DNA of 45,042 nt, taken from the NCBI GenBank assembly GCA_003165075.1, contig PLSM01000167.1, positions 35,299-80,340 of the forward strand. The letters run 5' to 3'. The DNA is from Acidobacteriaceae bacterium (GTDB lineage: Bacteria > Acidobacteriota > Terriglobia > Terriglobales > Acidobacteriaceae). The translations under genes and the position numbers were made by a program. Under the pieces are notes generated by a model that was not told the origin of the DNA, did no database searches, and was given only the letters and a program-made list of their open reading frames with translations. Below, piece after piece: positions 1-8,203 of this stretch (its first letter is position 1; every line of letters begins with the position of its first letter).

Positions 1-281
1 TTGAAGCGGGCCGTGTCCTTGCCCAGCATGGTGATCAACTCGTCGCGAACGATCTTGATGACCTGTTCAGAGGGCGAAAGCGCGGTAAGCACCTCGGTGC
101 CGACGGCCTTAACTCGAATCTGTTCAATCAGGTCGCGGGCCACGTTGAGGTTGACGTCGGCTTCGAGAAGGGCCACGCGGATTTCGCGCAGGGCTTCGGC
201 AATGTTTTCTTCAGTGAGCGTGCCCTGGCCGCGGAGGGTCTTGAAGGCGCGCTGGAGTTTGTCAGTAAGGTTCTCAAACAT
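1..281 (-). CDS. ffh: Signal recognition particle GTPase Ffh, N-terminal part (cut by window edge)
   Basis: Ffh binds 4.5S RNA and hydrophobic signal sequences on nascent chains and delivers ribosomes to FtsY at the membrane. Reading leftward from the ATG at 279-281 gives 93 residues of a typical Ffh N domain: it opens MFENLTDKLQ, continues with TLTEENIAEALREIR and then LLEADVNLNVARD, all hallmarks of the N-terminal helical bundle. The GTPase G domain and the M domain lie outside the window, so completeness cannot be judged. No frameshift is visible in the part present. The identification rests on sequence recognition and is very secure. Confidence 0.93.
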   Translation of the reverse strand, partial: MFENLTDKLQRAFKTLRGQGTLTEENIAEALREIRVALLEADVNLNVARDLIEQIRVKAVGTEVLTALSPSEQVIKIVRDELITMLGKDTARF

Positions 282-473
282 AGGTCAAGTACAAGTGTAT
301 CGGAAGTGAGGGGACAACTGCGGGCAGGGCGGCCCCAGATCTTTCGGCATTCCTGCGCTTGTGCGAGATCGCTCACCATGAGGGTTTTAGAGGATGCGTG
401 CTGACGGCGCATGCGAGGAGAATGGCTGTGCTTCGCATATGAGGTCTTCTAGACTTGAGATGAGGAGCAGGTT

Positions 474-602
474 ATGAGCGACGGTCGCGAGCAGCGGGAG
501 GAACAGGAGAAGCGGCACGAACTGGAAGAGCAAGAGGATCGCGAGGATCGGCTTGACCGGGACCGCCGGGATCAGTGGGAACAGGAGCGGCAGGACTCGT
601 AG
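474..602 (+). CDS. Highly charged 42-residue microprotein
   Basis: A 42-codon reading frame runs from ATG 474 to TAG 600-602, with a GAGGAGC-type ribosome-binding site at about 463-469. The product is almost entirely charged or polar. It starts MSDGREQREEQEK and continues with repeated E/R/D/Q blocks, one Trp near the end and no hydrophobic core. It should therefore be either an extended single alpha-helix or a disordered peptide. It lies alone between divergently read ffh and the serine hydrolase at 655-2055. I do not recognise a family. The spaced SD and the sharp compositional pattern argue for a real gene, but the short length keeps it uncertain. Confidence 0.5.
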   Translation: MSDGREQREEQEKRHELEEQEDREDRLDRDRRDQWEQERQDS

Positions 603-654
603 AGTCTTTTACGATGCTTCGATTGCGCAGGATGACAGCCTCAAATTGAGTGGG

Positions 655-2055
655 CTACTCCGCCGGAGCGATCAGGTACTGTTCCAGTTTGCCGTCGGGG
701 TAGGTGTAGGTGGTGAGGGTGAGGCGCTTGCCGGGGTAGACGATCTGGAAGGCACGGAAGGTCATGCCACCGCGTAGCTGCTCGCTGGTCTGGTGGAAGG
801 TGAGCGGGTCGCCGAGGGGCGCGAGACTGGACTGGAAATCTGCGATGGCTTCGGCGGTGAAGTAGTCGCTGAGGTTGGGGGCGAGCAGGCTGCGGTCAAT
901 GCGGCCCTGCTGCAGGTCGCGATAGATGCCGATGGCCTGTTGCTCGGGAGCGGTGGGCGGAGTTCCCACGACGACCGGGGCGGCGAGATGCGCGATCGTG
1001 GAGGCGGCGCCGACTGCGTCCTGATTGGTGAGGACGGCCACGGCCACTCCGTCGTCGACGAGGACTTCGTTGTCAGAGACGAAGCCGGAGACTTCTCCGC
1101 TGTGCTCAATGGAGCGGTGACCGTTGAGGTCGTGGACACCGACGCCGAGGCCATAGTGGGTACCGGAGCCGTCTTTCAGCTTCACCTCGGTGAACATTTG
1201 TTTATAGCTTTCGGGCTTGAGAACCGACTGAGCAATCAGGCTCTCATCCCAGAGGGCGAGGTCGTGAGCCGTCATGGCCAGTTCGCCCGCCGCGTACATC
1301 CAGCCGCGACCCTCCTTGGGCGCGACGCGCAGGGGACCGAGGGCGTGGCGATAGTAGGCGGTGGCGTCAGTCTGGGTCAGCTTGGTTTCGTCGGAGTTCC
1401 ATACGGACTTCATGCCGAGGGGGCGAAAGACGCGCTGGGTGAGAAAGTCCATGAGCGGCTGGCCGGTGATCTGCTCCACGATACGGCCGGCGATGACGAA
1501 GTTGGTGTTGGAGTATTGCCATTGTGTGCCGGGTTCGAAGTCGAGAGGCTTTTTGGCCCAGGTGTCGAGGATTTGCTGGGCGGTCTCCGGCTTGAGCATG
1601 GGGGTCATCACATAGTCCTCGGGCCAGTAGTCCTGATAGCCGGAGGTGTGGGAGAGGATTTGGCGGATGGTGACTTGGTCGCCGCGGGTGAGGCCGTGGA
1701 CGTACTTGCCCACAGCGTCATCGAGAGACAACTTGCCTTCTTCCTGAAGGAGCAGGATGGCCGTGGCGGTGAACTGCTTGGAGATGGAGCCGATGGAATA
1801 GCGCATCTGGCTGGTGGCGTCGACGGGCGGATCGAGGCGCGCGCGACCGTAGGCGTGGGTGTAGACCAATCTGCCGTGCTGGACGACAGCCACCGAGGCC
1901 GAGGGAACGCCGGTCTGGTCAAGGACCTGCGCGGCGATGCGGTCGATGCGGCTTTGAAGGGCGGGGTCCAGGGTGGCGACGCTTTGTGCCCGCGCGGGGA
2001 GAGACAGGTTGGCTGCAATGGCAAGGAAAAGGAACGGGAAGGTAATTTTGTTCAC
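655..2055 (-). CDS. Secreted serine hydrolase, beta-lactamase class C / penicillin-binding fold
   Basis: This is a 466-residue member of the beta-lactamase-related serine hydrolase family (PF00144), which includes D-aminopeptidases, esterases, PBP-like enzymes and AmpC. A signal peptide occupies about residues 1-23 and ends in ARA. The catalytic SxxK motif is S90-I-S-K93, the tyrosine motif is Y181-S-N183, and an HSG triad near residue 318 replaces the KTG of classical beta-lactamases. A C-terminal extension of about 110 residues follows the catalytic domain. The start is a GTG at 2053-2055, preceded by GAGGAC. The gene stands alone, with the carbonic anhydrase gene divergent. Substrate cannot be deduced; a peptidase or esterase acting on cell-wall or D-amino-acid compounds is as likely as beta-lactam hydrolysis. 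Confidence 0.88.
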   Translation of the reverse strand: MNKITFPFLFLAIAANLSLPARAQSVATLDPALQSRIDRIAAQVLDQTGVPSASVAVVQHGRLVYTHAYGRARLDPPVDATSQMRYSIGSISKQFTATAILLLQEEGKLSLDDAVGKYVHGLTRGDQVTIRQILSHTSGYQDYWPEDYVMTPMLKPETAQQILDTWAKKPLDFEPGTQWQYSNTNFVIAGRIVEQITGQPLMDFLTQRVFRPLGMKSVWNSDETKLTQTDATAYYRHALGPLRVAPKEGRGWMYAAGELAMTAHDLALWDESLIAQSVLKPESYKQMFTEVKLKDGSGTHYGLGVGVHDLNGHRSIEHSGEVSGFVSDNEVLVDDGVAVAVLTNQDAVGAASTIAHLAAPVVVGTPPTAPEQQAIGIYRDLQQGRIDRSLLAPNLSDYFTAEAIADFQSSLAPLGDPLTFHQTSEQLRGGMTFRAFQIVYPGKRLTLTTYTYPDGKLEQYLIAPAE

Positions 2056-2173
2056 CGGCGGAAGTCCTCAGAACATCTGGGAAACAAGGTAACAGGCGTC
2101 GCCGCTCACTCCAACTGAAGGCAGTGCGATAGGCTGTTGCTGAAGGGCTGCTTTGGGAGGTTGCGAGGTCAAT

Positions 2174-2791
2174 ATGGAGCGGTTGATGCAAGGGCACAGG
2201 AAGTTTCTGGCCGAGGTGTTTCCCCGCCGGCGGGACCAGTTTCACCTGCTGGCGGAGACCCAGGCGCCGGAATGGCTATTCATCACATGTTCGGACTCGC
2301 GGGTGCTGCCGGACTTGTTTCTGGGCACGGGACCCGGCGACCTTTTCATCACCCGCAACGCAGGGAACGTGGTGCCCATCACGGGCCAGGATGTGGACGG
2401 GGTGACGGCTACTATCGAGTACGCGGTGGAGGTGCTGAAGGTGAAGCACGCCATTCTGTGCGGGCACTCCGACTGCGGCGCGATGAAGGCGGCGCTGGAC
2501 CGCAGAAGCCTGGAAAAGCTGCCCAAGGCCAGTCGCTGGCTCCGGCACGTCGAGGCAGCTTTCAGCCATCGCCAACCACTGAACCCCGCCGATGGAGCGA
2601 GCGCCGAACTGGCCGCGCTGATCCGCGGAAACGTGGTGGCGCAGTGGCTGAACCTGAAGGCGCAGCCGTCGGTGGCAAGGGCGTTGGTGGAGGGTCGGCT
2701 GACTGTACACGGGTGGTATTACGACATTCTGACCGGGCATATCGAGCGCTACGACGAGCAGATGCGGCGGTTTTTGCCGCTGTTGGGGTGA
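2174..2791 (+). CDS. Beta-class carbonic anhydrase
   Basis: The enzyme interconverts CO2 and bicarbonate in the cytoplasm. The 205-residue protein shows the zinc site of beta-carbonic anhydrases: C39-S-D41-S-R43 and H98-S-D-C101-G, giving the Cys-His-Cys ligands plus the catalytic Asp-Arg dyad. RNAGN at 61-65 is also typical. I chose the ATG at 2174, beginning MERLMQGHRKF, because the family usually starts just before the G-x-x-x-F helix. An upstream in-frame TTG at 2153 would add only seven unconvincing residues. The gene is divergent from the serine hydrolase and is followed by about 120 bp before the end of the exporter gene on the other strand. Nothing links it to a carboxysome or transporter here. 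Confidence 0.95.
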   Translation: MERLMQGHRKFLAEVFPRRRDQFHLLAETQAPEWLFITCSDSRVLPDLFLGTGPGDLFITRNAGNVVPITGQDVDGVTATIEYAVEVLKVKHAILCGHSDCGAMKAALDRRSLEKLPKASRWLRHVEAAFSHRQPLNPADGASAELAALIRGNVVAQWLNLKAQPSVARALVEGRLTVHGWYYDILTGHIERYDEQMRRFLPLLG

Positions 2792-2912
2792 GGCAGTCTC
2801 CTGGTGACGGCGATTCTGAGTCCTTCACCGCGCTTCCCAGGGGTTCCAATCTGAAAGGTCTTCAAGCGGAAGGGCTCGCTCCTACAGTAGCCTCCTTCTC
2901 TCCGCCCTATTT

Positions 2913-4493
2913 TCAGTGCGCTCCCGGCGGTAGATCAGCTGCTTTTTTAGGCTTTTTGAACATCCAGGCGGCGCAGGCACAGAAGAAGGCGAGCAAGGCG
3001 GTCCAGCGGAAGACATCGACGTAGGCCATGAGAGCGGACTGCTGCATCATGAGGCCGTAGAGGAGGCCGAACGAGCCGGGACGGGCCTGGGCGGGTCCGA
3101 GCTGGTGGCCGAGATAGGCGGCAATGGCGGCGGATTTCTGCTGGAAGACCATGGTGGACGGAGTGATGTGGGCGCCGATTTCAGTCTGGTGGAGGGCGGC
3201 GCGGCGGATAAGGGCGGTGGTGGCCATGGAAATGCCAATAGAGCCGCCGATATTGCGCAGCATGTTGGCGAGGCCGGTGGCGTTGCCCATTTCGTTCCGG
3301 GAGATGGTGGCCATCATCATGGTGGACAAAGGGACAAAGACAAAGCTAAGCGCAAAGCCCGTGAGCATGATGGGGATGAGCAGGGTGTAGGGGCCGATGC
3401 TCAGGTTAACGGTTCCGAAGACGAGCGCGCAGATGCCGAAGCCACAGAAACCGGCGCAGAGCAGCTTGCGATTGTCGATGCGCGAGCCCAGTATCCCGAT
3501 GATGGGCGAGCCGATAAACGAGCCGATGCCGCGTGGGCCTACCACCAGTCCGGCAGTGAAGGCGGTGTAGCCGAGGACCTCCTGGTAGTAGAGAGGCAAG
3601 ATGGCGATGGTGATGTAGATACACATGCCGAGCATGGCGATGAGCACGCAGCCGGTGCGGAAGTTGCGATCTTTGAGGATGTGCAGGTCGACCAGGCCCT
3701 TGGGATGAGTCCAGGAATGCCAGATCCAGAGCAGTAGGGAGATGACCAGGGCGGCCACGGTCCAGCGTACCCATGTGGCGCCGAGCCAGTCGTCTTCCTG
3801 GCCTTTGTCGAGGACGATCTGCAGGCTGCCGGTCCAGACCATGAGGAGGCCGAAGCCGATGTTGTCGAAGGGGCCGACCTTGGCGTTCTTGATGTAGGGC
3901 GGGTCGTGGACAAAACGGCTGACGAGGATGACGGCGAGAATGCCAACAGGGATGTTGATGTAGAAGGCGTAGCGCCAACTGAAGGTGTCAGTCAGCCAGC
4001 CGCCCAACGTTGGTCCCAGGACCGGGGCGAGGACGATCCCCAGGCCATAGGCGGCCATGGACATGGAACGTTTGGAGACAGGAAAGCTCTCCAGCAGAAT
4101 GGATTGCGACAAGGGCTGCAATGCGCCGCCGCCCGCGCCCTGCAGAACTCTGGCCGCCAGAATCACAGTCAGCGAGGGCGCCGCCCCGCAGAAGAACGAG
4201 GCGACAGTAAAGATGATTACGCAGGTGAGCAGGAAGCGCTTGCGGCCAAAACGGCGGGCGAACCAGTTGGAGGCGGGCAGGATGACGGCATTGGCCACCA
4301 GGTAGCTGGTGAGCACCCAGGTGGCCTCGGAATTGGAAGCTGACAGGCTGCCGGCGATGTAAGGAAGCGCCACAGAGGCGATGGCGGTGTCAAGCACCTC
4401 CATGAAGGTGGGCAGCATGACCGAGACCGTGACCAGCCACGGGTTTACACCCTGGGTGAGCGGGTAACGGGCTTGGGCCTGGGCGGTGGTCAT
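2913..4493 (-). CDS. DHA2-family (EmrB/QacA type) multidrug exporter, 14 transmembrane helices
   Basis: This is a 526-residue major facilitator superfamily proton antiporter of the DHA2 branch. Family motifs visible in order are LDTAIASVALPYIAG in helix 1, WVLTSYLVANA in helix 2, the FGRKR loop, QGAGGGALQPL, GPTLGGWLTD and WRYAFYINIP, followed by many further hydrophobic helices. An upstream GTG at 4553 is open, but the ATG at 4491-4493 fits the family start better. The gene is divergent from dnaK across about 290 bp. EmrB proteins usually work with an EmrA adaptor and a TolC channel. Neither is adjacent, but such a pair lies at 22.2-24.9 kb without its own pump, so a split tripartite system is possible. 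Substrate unknown. Confidence 0.92.
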   Translation of the reverse strand: MTTAQAQARYPLTQGVNPWLVTVSVMLPTFMEVLDTAIASVALPYIAGSLSASNSEATWVLTSYLVANAVILPASNWFARRFGRKRFLLTCVIIFTVASFFCGAAPSLTVILAARVLQGAGGGALQPLSQSILLESFPVSKRSMSMAAYGLGIVLAPVLGPTLGGWLTDTFSWRYAFYINIPVGILAVILVSRFVHDPPYIKNAKVGPFDNIGFGLLMVWTGSLQIVLDKGQEDDWLGATWVRWTVAALVISLLLWIWHSWTHPKGLVDLHILKDRNFRTGCVLIAMLGMCIYITIAILPLYYQEVLGYTAFTAGLVVGPRGIGSFIGSPIIGILGSRIDNRKLLCAGFCGFGICALVFGTVNLSIGPYTLLIPIMLTGFALSFVFVPLSTMMMATISRNEMGNATGLANMLRNIGGSIGISMATTALIRRAALHQTEIGAHITPSTMVFQQKSAAIAAYLGHQLGPAQARPGSFGLLYGLMMQQSALMAYVDVFRWTALLAFFCACAAWMFKKPKKAADLPPGAH

Positions 4494-4710
4494 GAGGACT
4501 GGAACTCTTGAGACTAAACGATGTAGGGAAGTTGCGCTGGTGAGGCAGGCCACAATTGCGGTTGCCCACAGAGATTCTGCACAACAGGTCGGGCCAGGAG
4601 GAACGGGGATGTGCCGGACCGGGAGGCAGTCGGAAGCGGTTCATCCGGTTGGAAGAGCACTGGGAAGCGGCGAAAATGGGACAGGGCTTATAAAAATAGC
4701 ATCAAGAAAA

Positions 4711-4731
4711 GTTGACACTATGTCACTCAAT
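4711..4731 (+). promoter_or_regulatory. HAIR-like operator (HspR box) overlapping a -35 hexamer upstream of dnaK
   Basis: HspR repressors bind HAIR elements, with consensus CTTGAGT-N7-ACTCAAG. Here the arms are GTTGACA at 4711-4717 and ACTCAAT at 4725-4731, separated by exactly seven bases. The right arm matches at six of seven positions and the left arm keeps the TTGA core. The left arm contains TTGACA (4712-4717), a perfect sigma-70 -35 hexamer, so repressor and polymerase would compete. A convincing -10 at the usual spacing is not obvious; TTAAT at about 4740 is the nearest AT-rich block. The site is about 50 bp before the dnaK start, and hspR is encoded 4.8 kb downstream. It is assigned by pattern only. 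Confidence 0.68.
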
Positions 4732-4781
4732 GATGCATCTTAATAGAGTCGGAAATTCCAGAGGCAGGCAGGAAACCAACT

Positions 4782-6704
4782 ATGGCAAAGATTATCGGCA
4801 TTGACCTCGGCACCACCAACTCGTGTGTTGCCGTTCTTGAGGGTGGCGAGCCCAAAGTGATTGCAAATGAAGAGGGTTCGCGCACTACGCCCTCTATCGT
4901 CGGTTTTTCGAAGAGCGGCGAGCGGCTGGTGGGCCAAGTGGCCAAGCGGCAGGCAATTACCAACCCGCAGAACACGATTTTCTCAATCAAGCGGTTTATG
5001 GGGCGGCGGTACGACGAAGTCTCGGACGAGATGAAGATGGTGCCCTTTACAGTCGTCCAGCAGGGCGACCACGTGGGCGTTCTGGCGCAGGGCAAGGAGT
5101 ACACCCCGCCGGAGATTTCGGCGATGATCCTGCAGAAGTTGAAGAAGAGCGCCGAAGCCTACCTGGGCGAGTCGGTGACGGAGGCGGTGATCACAGTGCC
5201 CGCCTACTTTAATGACGCCCAGCGCCAGGCCACCAAGGACGCAGGCAAGATTGCCGGGCTGGACGTGAAGCGTATTGTGAATGAGCCAACCGCGGCTGCC
5301 CTGGCCTACGGACTGGACAAGAAAAAGGACGAGACGATCGCCGTCTATGACTTTGGCGGCGGCACCTTCGATATCTCCATTCTTGAAGTGGGAGAGGGCG
5401 TGATTGAGGTCAAGTCGACCAATGGTGACACCCACCTGGGCGGCGACAACCTGGATCAGCGGATTGTGGAGTGGCTCATCGCCGAGTTCAAGCAGGAAGA
5501 GGGGTTGGACTTGGGCTCTAAGGGCAACGAGATGGCACTGCAGCGGCTGAAGGATGCCGCAGAAAAGGCCAAGATCGAGCTCTCGACCACCGTGGAGACC
5601 GAGATTAACCTGCCCTTTGTCACTGCCGATGCAATGGGACCAAAGCACTTGGTCCGCAAGCTGACCCGCGCCAAGCTGGAACAGTTGGTGGGGGATCTGA
5701 TTTCCCGGTCGATGGAGCCTTGCAAGAAGGCCGTGACGGACGCCGGCATCAACTTCAGCGATATTAATGAAGTGGTGCTGGTGGGCGGGCAGACGCGCAT
5801 GCCCAAGATTCAGGAGTTGGTGAAGGAGTTGTTCGGCCGGGAGCCGCATCGCGGCGTGAACCCGGACGAAGTGGTGGCCGTGGGCGCGGCGGTACAGGCC
5901 GGCGTGCTGGCGGGCGAAGTGAAGGATCTGCTGCTGCTGGACGTGACCCCGTTGACCCTATCGATCGAGACTCTGGGTGGGGTGGCCACGCCGATGATTC
6001 CGCGCAACACGACCATTCCGACCAAGAAGACGGAGACGTTTTCGACGGCTGCGGATTCGCAGACCGAGGTCGAGGTCCACGTGCTGCAGGGCGAGCGGCC
6101 CATGGCGGCGCAGAACCGGACGCTGGGCAAGTTCAAGCTGGCCGGGATTCCTCCGGCGCCGCGCGGAGTGCCGCAGATCGAGGTGACGTTTGACATCGAC
6201 GCCAACGGCATTCTGAATGTGACCGCCAAGGACAACGCGACGGGCAAGGATACGCGCATCACCATCACTTCCAGCTCAGGTTTGAGCAAGGACGAGGTGG
6301 AGCGGATGGCCAAGGACGCCGAAGCGCACGCCTCGGAAGACAAGGAGAAGCGCGAGGAAGTGGAGGCGCGTAACTCGCTCGACGGACTGGTTTACCACAT
6401 CGAGAAGATGCTCAAGGATGCGAGCGACAAGGTGCAGGCAGCCGACAAAACCGAGGTGGAAGCGGCACTGGCGGATGCCAAGAAGACGATGGGAGGCACG
6501 CCGACTTCGACCGAGTTGAAGGCTGCGCACGAGAAGCTGACTCACGCCAGCCACAAACTGGCCGAGGTGCTCTACAAGGTCAACGCCGAACAGGCCACAC
6601 CCGGCCCTGCGGCCAGCGCACCTTCTGACACGGCCAGTGCCGAAACGAAGAAGGACGAAGGCGTGATCGACGCGGAGTATGTGGACGCGGAGGAGAAGAA
6701 ATAA
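4782..6704 (+). CDS. dnaK: Hsp70 chaperone DnaK
   Basis: ATP-dependent cytosolic chaperone that binds exposed hydrophobic segments; it works with DnaJ and the exchange factor GrpE. The 640-residue length is standard. The phosphate-1 loop IDLGTTNS is at residues 6-13, followed by the VTVPAYFND and YDFGGGTFD nucleotide-binding motifs and [10 protein letters not shown]. The hydrophobic linker [10 protein letters not shown] then leads into the substrate-binding beta domain and an acidic, helical C-terminal lid ending in [11 protein letters not shown]. The ATG at 4782 follows an AGGAAA ribosome-binding site. A hairpin lies 47 bp past the stop. dnaJ would normally follow, but a 1.6-kb stretch with two unrelated genes lies between. 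grpE is not in the window. HspR control is likely through the site at 4711-4731. Confidence 0.98.
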   Translation: MAKIIGIDLGTTNSCVAVLEGGEPKVIANEEGSRTTPSIVGFSKSGERLVGQVAKRQAITNPQNTIFSIKRFMGRRYDEVSDEMKMVPFTVVQQGDHVGVLAQGKEYTPPEISAMILQKLKKSAEAYLGESVTEAVITVPAYFNDAQRQATKDAGKIAGLDVKRIVNEPTAAALAYGLDKKKDETIAVYDFGGGTFDISILEVGEGVIEVKSTNGDTHLGGDNLDQRIVEWLIAEFKQEEGLDLGSKGNEMALQRLKDAAEKAKIELSTTVETEINLPFVTADAMGPKHLVRKLTRAKLEQLVGDLISRSMEPCKKAVTDAGINFSDINEVVLVGGQTRMPKIQELVKELFGREPHRGVNPDEVVAVGAAVQAGVLAGEVKDLLLLDVTPLTLSIETLGGVATPMIPRNTTIPTKKTETFSTAADSQTEVEVHVLQGERPMAAQNRTLGKFKLAGIPPAPRGVPQIEVTFDIDANGILNVTAKDNATGKDTRITITSSSGLSKDEVERMAKDAEAHASEDKEKREEVEARNSLDGLVYHIEKMLKDASDKVQAADKTEVEAALADAKKTMGGTPTSTELKAAHEKLTHASHKLAEVLYKVNAEQATPGPAASAPSDTASAETKKDEGVIDAEYVDAEEKK

Positions 6705-6751
6705 GCGGAGTTAGCCCAGCTTCGCGGGTGTTAGCGGAGTCAGCAACAGAC

Positions 6752-6785
6752 GGGGTGAACGGCATGCGTCGTTCACCCCTGTTTC
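6752..6785 (+). terminator. Probable intrinsic terminator of dnaK
   Basis: A perfect 10-bp stem, GGGGTGAACG at 6752-6761 and CGTTCACCCC at 6770-6779, encloses an 8-base loop and is followed by TGTTTCTT. The U-tract is imperfect, but stem strength and position 47 bp after the dnaK stop fit a terminator. If it works, the cassette and dnaJ downstream need their own promoters or rely on read-through. Confidence 0.65.
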
Positions 6786-6800
6786 TTCGATCCACACGCT

Positions 6801-6834
6801 GTCATCCCGAGCGAAGTCGAGGGATCTGCGGTTC
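6801..6834 (+). repeat. Dispersed REP-like repeat, copy 1 (forward)
   Basis: The segment begins GTCATCCCGAGCGAAG and ends GATCTGCGGTTC. It matches, in reverse orientation, the segment at 8204-8248, which reads GTCATCCTGAGCGAAG through CCTGCGGTTGC on the minus strand. This sequence type is a familiar high-copy intergenic repeat of Acidobacteriaceae, according to general knowledge and not a search. The two copies bracket the two-gene cassette at 6865-8167. Confidence 0.7.
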
Positions 6835-6864
6835 AGGATCTAGATCGGACGAAAGGCGTTCAAC

Positions 6865-7683
6865 ATGGCGCTGACTGGCAACGAAGTTTCCGCAGTCAAT
6901 CAACAGCGGCGCATTGAAGAGCTTTCTAAATCTCCTATTGGAGCCGTGCTCGAATCAGGGAGCGCAGTTGTCGGCTCAGTTGCAGCACTTAGCACGTCGT
7001 TAGCTGCCTCTGGTCTGTCGGGCTTGGCGATAGCTGGTTCAGTGGTTGCCGGAATGGGCATTGTCGACTGGTTTCGCAAACTCGGGACCTCTAAGGTTAG
7101 TGAGAATCTTGAAGAGCTCGGCCAAGCGACCGAAGACGCTCTCAGCCGAGTAGAGAAAATCCTTAGGGTACATGGCGCGACCATCGATGAAATCAAGAGT
7201 AGGCTCAATAGCGACGAGTTCCGAGATGCGATGGCGAGCGCGTCGCTTCAAGCCTTGCGCACAACGCAGGAGAAACGGTTAAAAAGGATGGCGCTGATTT
7301 TGGCAAACGGCGTGAAGGACGACGACCTAACGCCGGACAGCACGGACGACATGATGCGCGCAGCTGTCGAATTGAAGGATGCGGACATCGCCCTTCTGGG
7401 ACATCTCTATAAGTATCAGAACCACATATTGACTGAAACGGGCATGACTCCAGGGAAGTGGTTTAGTGATATTCAGAGTGCGCATCGACAGCTTGTGGAT
7501 TCGAGGGTGTTAGACTCACGTGAACATTTGAATTACCGCAGCTCATACCTGAGGCTTGAGTCTCTGGGGTTGGTACAGGCGATTCCCTCTATCAATAACC
7601 TCGATGGTGTCGGGTATGAGTTATATGCCCTACTCATGGCAGGTAAGAAATTCTATGAACGCCTTCAGGAGATTGCGGCCTGA
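6865..7683 (+). CDS. Unknown protein with glycine-zipper membrane segment and winged-helix-like C-terminus
   Basis: I do not recognise this 272-residue protein with certainty. Residues 30-68 form one or two hydrophobic segments rich in Gly, Ala and Ser (GSAVVGSVAALSTSLAASG, then LAIAGSVVAGMGIVDWF), a pattern of glycine-zipper membrane helices. A charged helical region follows at 75-160. The last 90 residues resemble a winged helix: an RLESLGLVQ turn, then YELYALLMAGKKFYERL, a layout seen in several defence-associated and regulatory proteins. Codon use and local base composition look more AT-rich than dnaK and dnaJ on either side, which suggests horizontal acquisition. The HigA-like gene starts 22 bp after the stop, so the two are probably co-transcribed. 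A membrane effector or toxin kept in check by the antitoxin is a reasonable but unproven idea. Confidence 0.8.
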   Translation: MALTGNEVSAVNQQRRIEELSKSPIGAVLESGSAVVGSVAALSTSLAASGLSGLAIAGSVVAGMGIVDWFRKLGTSKVSENLEELGQATEDALSRVEKILRVHGATIDEIKSRLNSDEFRDAMASASLQALRTTQEKRLKRMALILANGVKDDDLTPDSTDDMMRAAVELKDADIALLGHLYKYQNHILTETGMTPGKWFSDIQSAHRQLVDSRVLDSREHLNYRSSYLRLESLGLVQAIPSINNLDGVGYELYALLMAGKKFYERLQEIAA

Positions 7684-7705
7684 TGCTCAGGCGAGGATTG
7701 GAGCT

Positions 7706-8167
7706 ATGACCGCAAGAATTGTCGAAGGTATCCGCAGAGGTCTTCAGGAGGCTCTCGCGGTTGCTCAGGGAACGGAGGATGAGAGTCAGTACGTCGTTCA
7801 CACTCCCGAGAGCATCAGGTCGATTTCGCGCAGGAAGAGGAAACTGATGCCGCCGATTCATCCGGGCGAGCTCTTGCGTGAGGATTTCCTCATTCCCCTG
7901 GGGATGACGGTGCGGATGCTGGCGAAGGAAATCAAGGTGCCCGAAAGGCGCGTGGTTGCTATCGTAAAGGAACGGAAGGGTCTCGACGGAGAAATGTCCT
8001 TGCGGTTGGCGCGGTTCTTCCGAATGTCGCCCGAATTTTGGATGAGTGTGCAAAAGACCTACGAATTAGAGACGATGATGAAAGAGTGGCCGAAGATTTG
8101 CCGGGAGGTTCCGATGCATCCCAAGGACCGAAAAACCGGCGAGTTGAAGACGCATCGGATTGCTTGA
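7706..8167 (+). CDS. HigA/VapI-type XRE antitoxin with an extra N-terminal antitoxin-like segment
   Basis: The 153-residue frame has two parts. Residues about 48-153 start MPPIHPGELLREDFLIPLGM and continue with a helix-turn-helix (LAKEIKVPERRVVAIVKER) and LRLARFFRMSPEFWM, the classic HigA/VapI antitoxin family of about 100 residues. Residues 1-47 resemble the N-terminus of a different antitoxin type (NadS/HigA2-like): a G-L-x-E-A-L-A-x-A-x-G helix followed by VVHTPESIRSI. An internal ATG at 7847 has a strong SD, AGGAAGAGG, ending about 7 bases upstream. That start would give a standard 106-residue HigA. No HigB-like toxin is adjacent; the upstream neighbour is the membrane/winged-helix protein. 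Either start is possible. The antitoxin identity of the C-terminal part is firm and the fusion reading is inferred. Confidence 0.85.
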   Translation: MTARIVEGIRRGLQEALAVAQGTEDESQYVVHTPESIRSISRRKRKLMPPIHPGELLREDFLIPLGMTVRMLAKEIKVPERRVVAIVKERKGLDGEMSLRLARFFRMSPEFWMSVQKTYELETMMKEWPKICREVPMHPKDRKTGELKTHRIA

Positions 8168-8203
8168 GCGGGCGGGGTGAGCTTGGGCGGTTTCAGGCGA
8201 AAA

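Noticed and set aside
648..668. TTGAGT and ACTC words resembling a second HAIR box
   Set aside because: Spacing between arms is five, not seven, the right arm is incomplete and there is no heat-shock gene next to it.
793..2118. 441-residue plus-strand open frame opposite the serine hydrolase
   Set aside because: Antisense shadow of a high-GC gene: composition rich in G, V, D and E with no domain; the minus strand encodes a complete enzyme with signal peptide and catalytic motifs.
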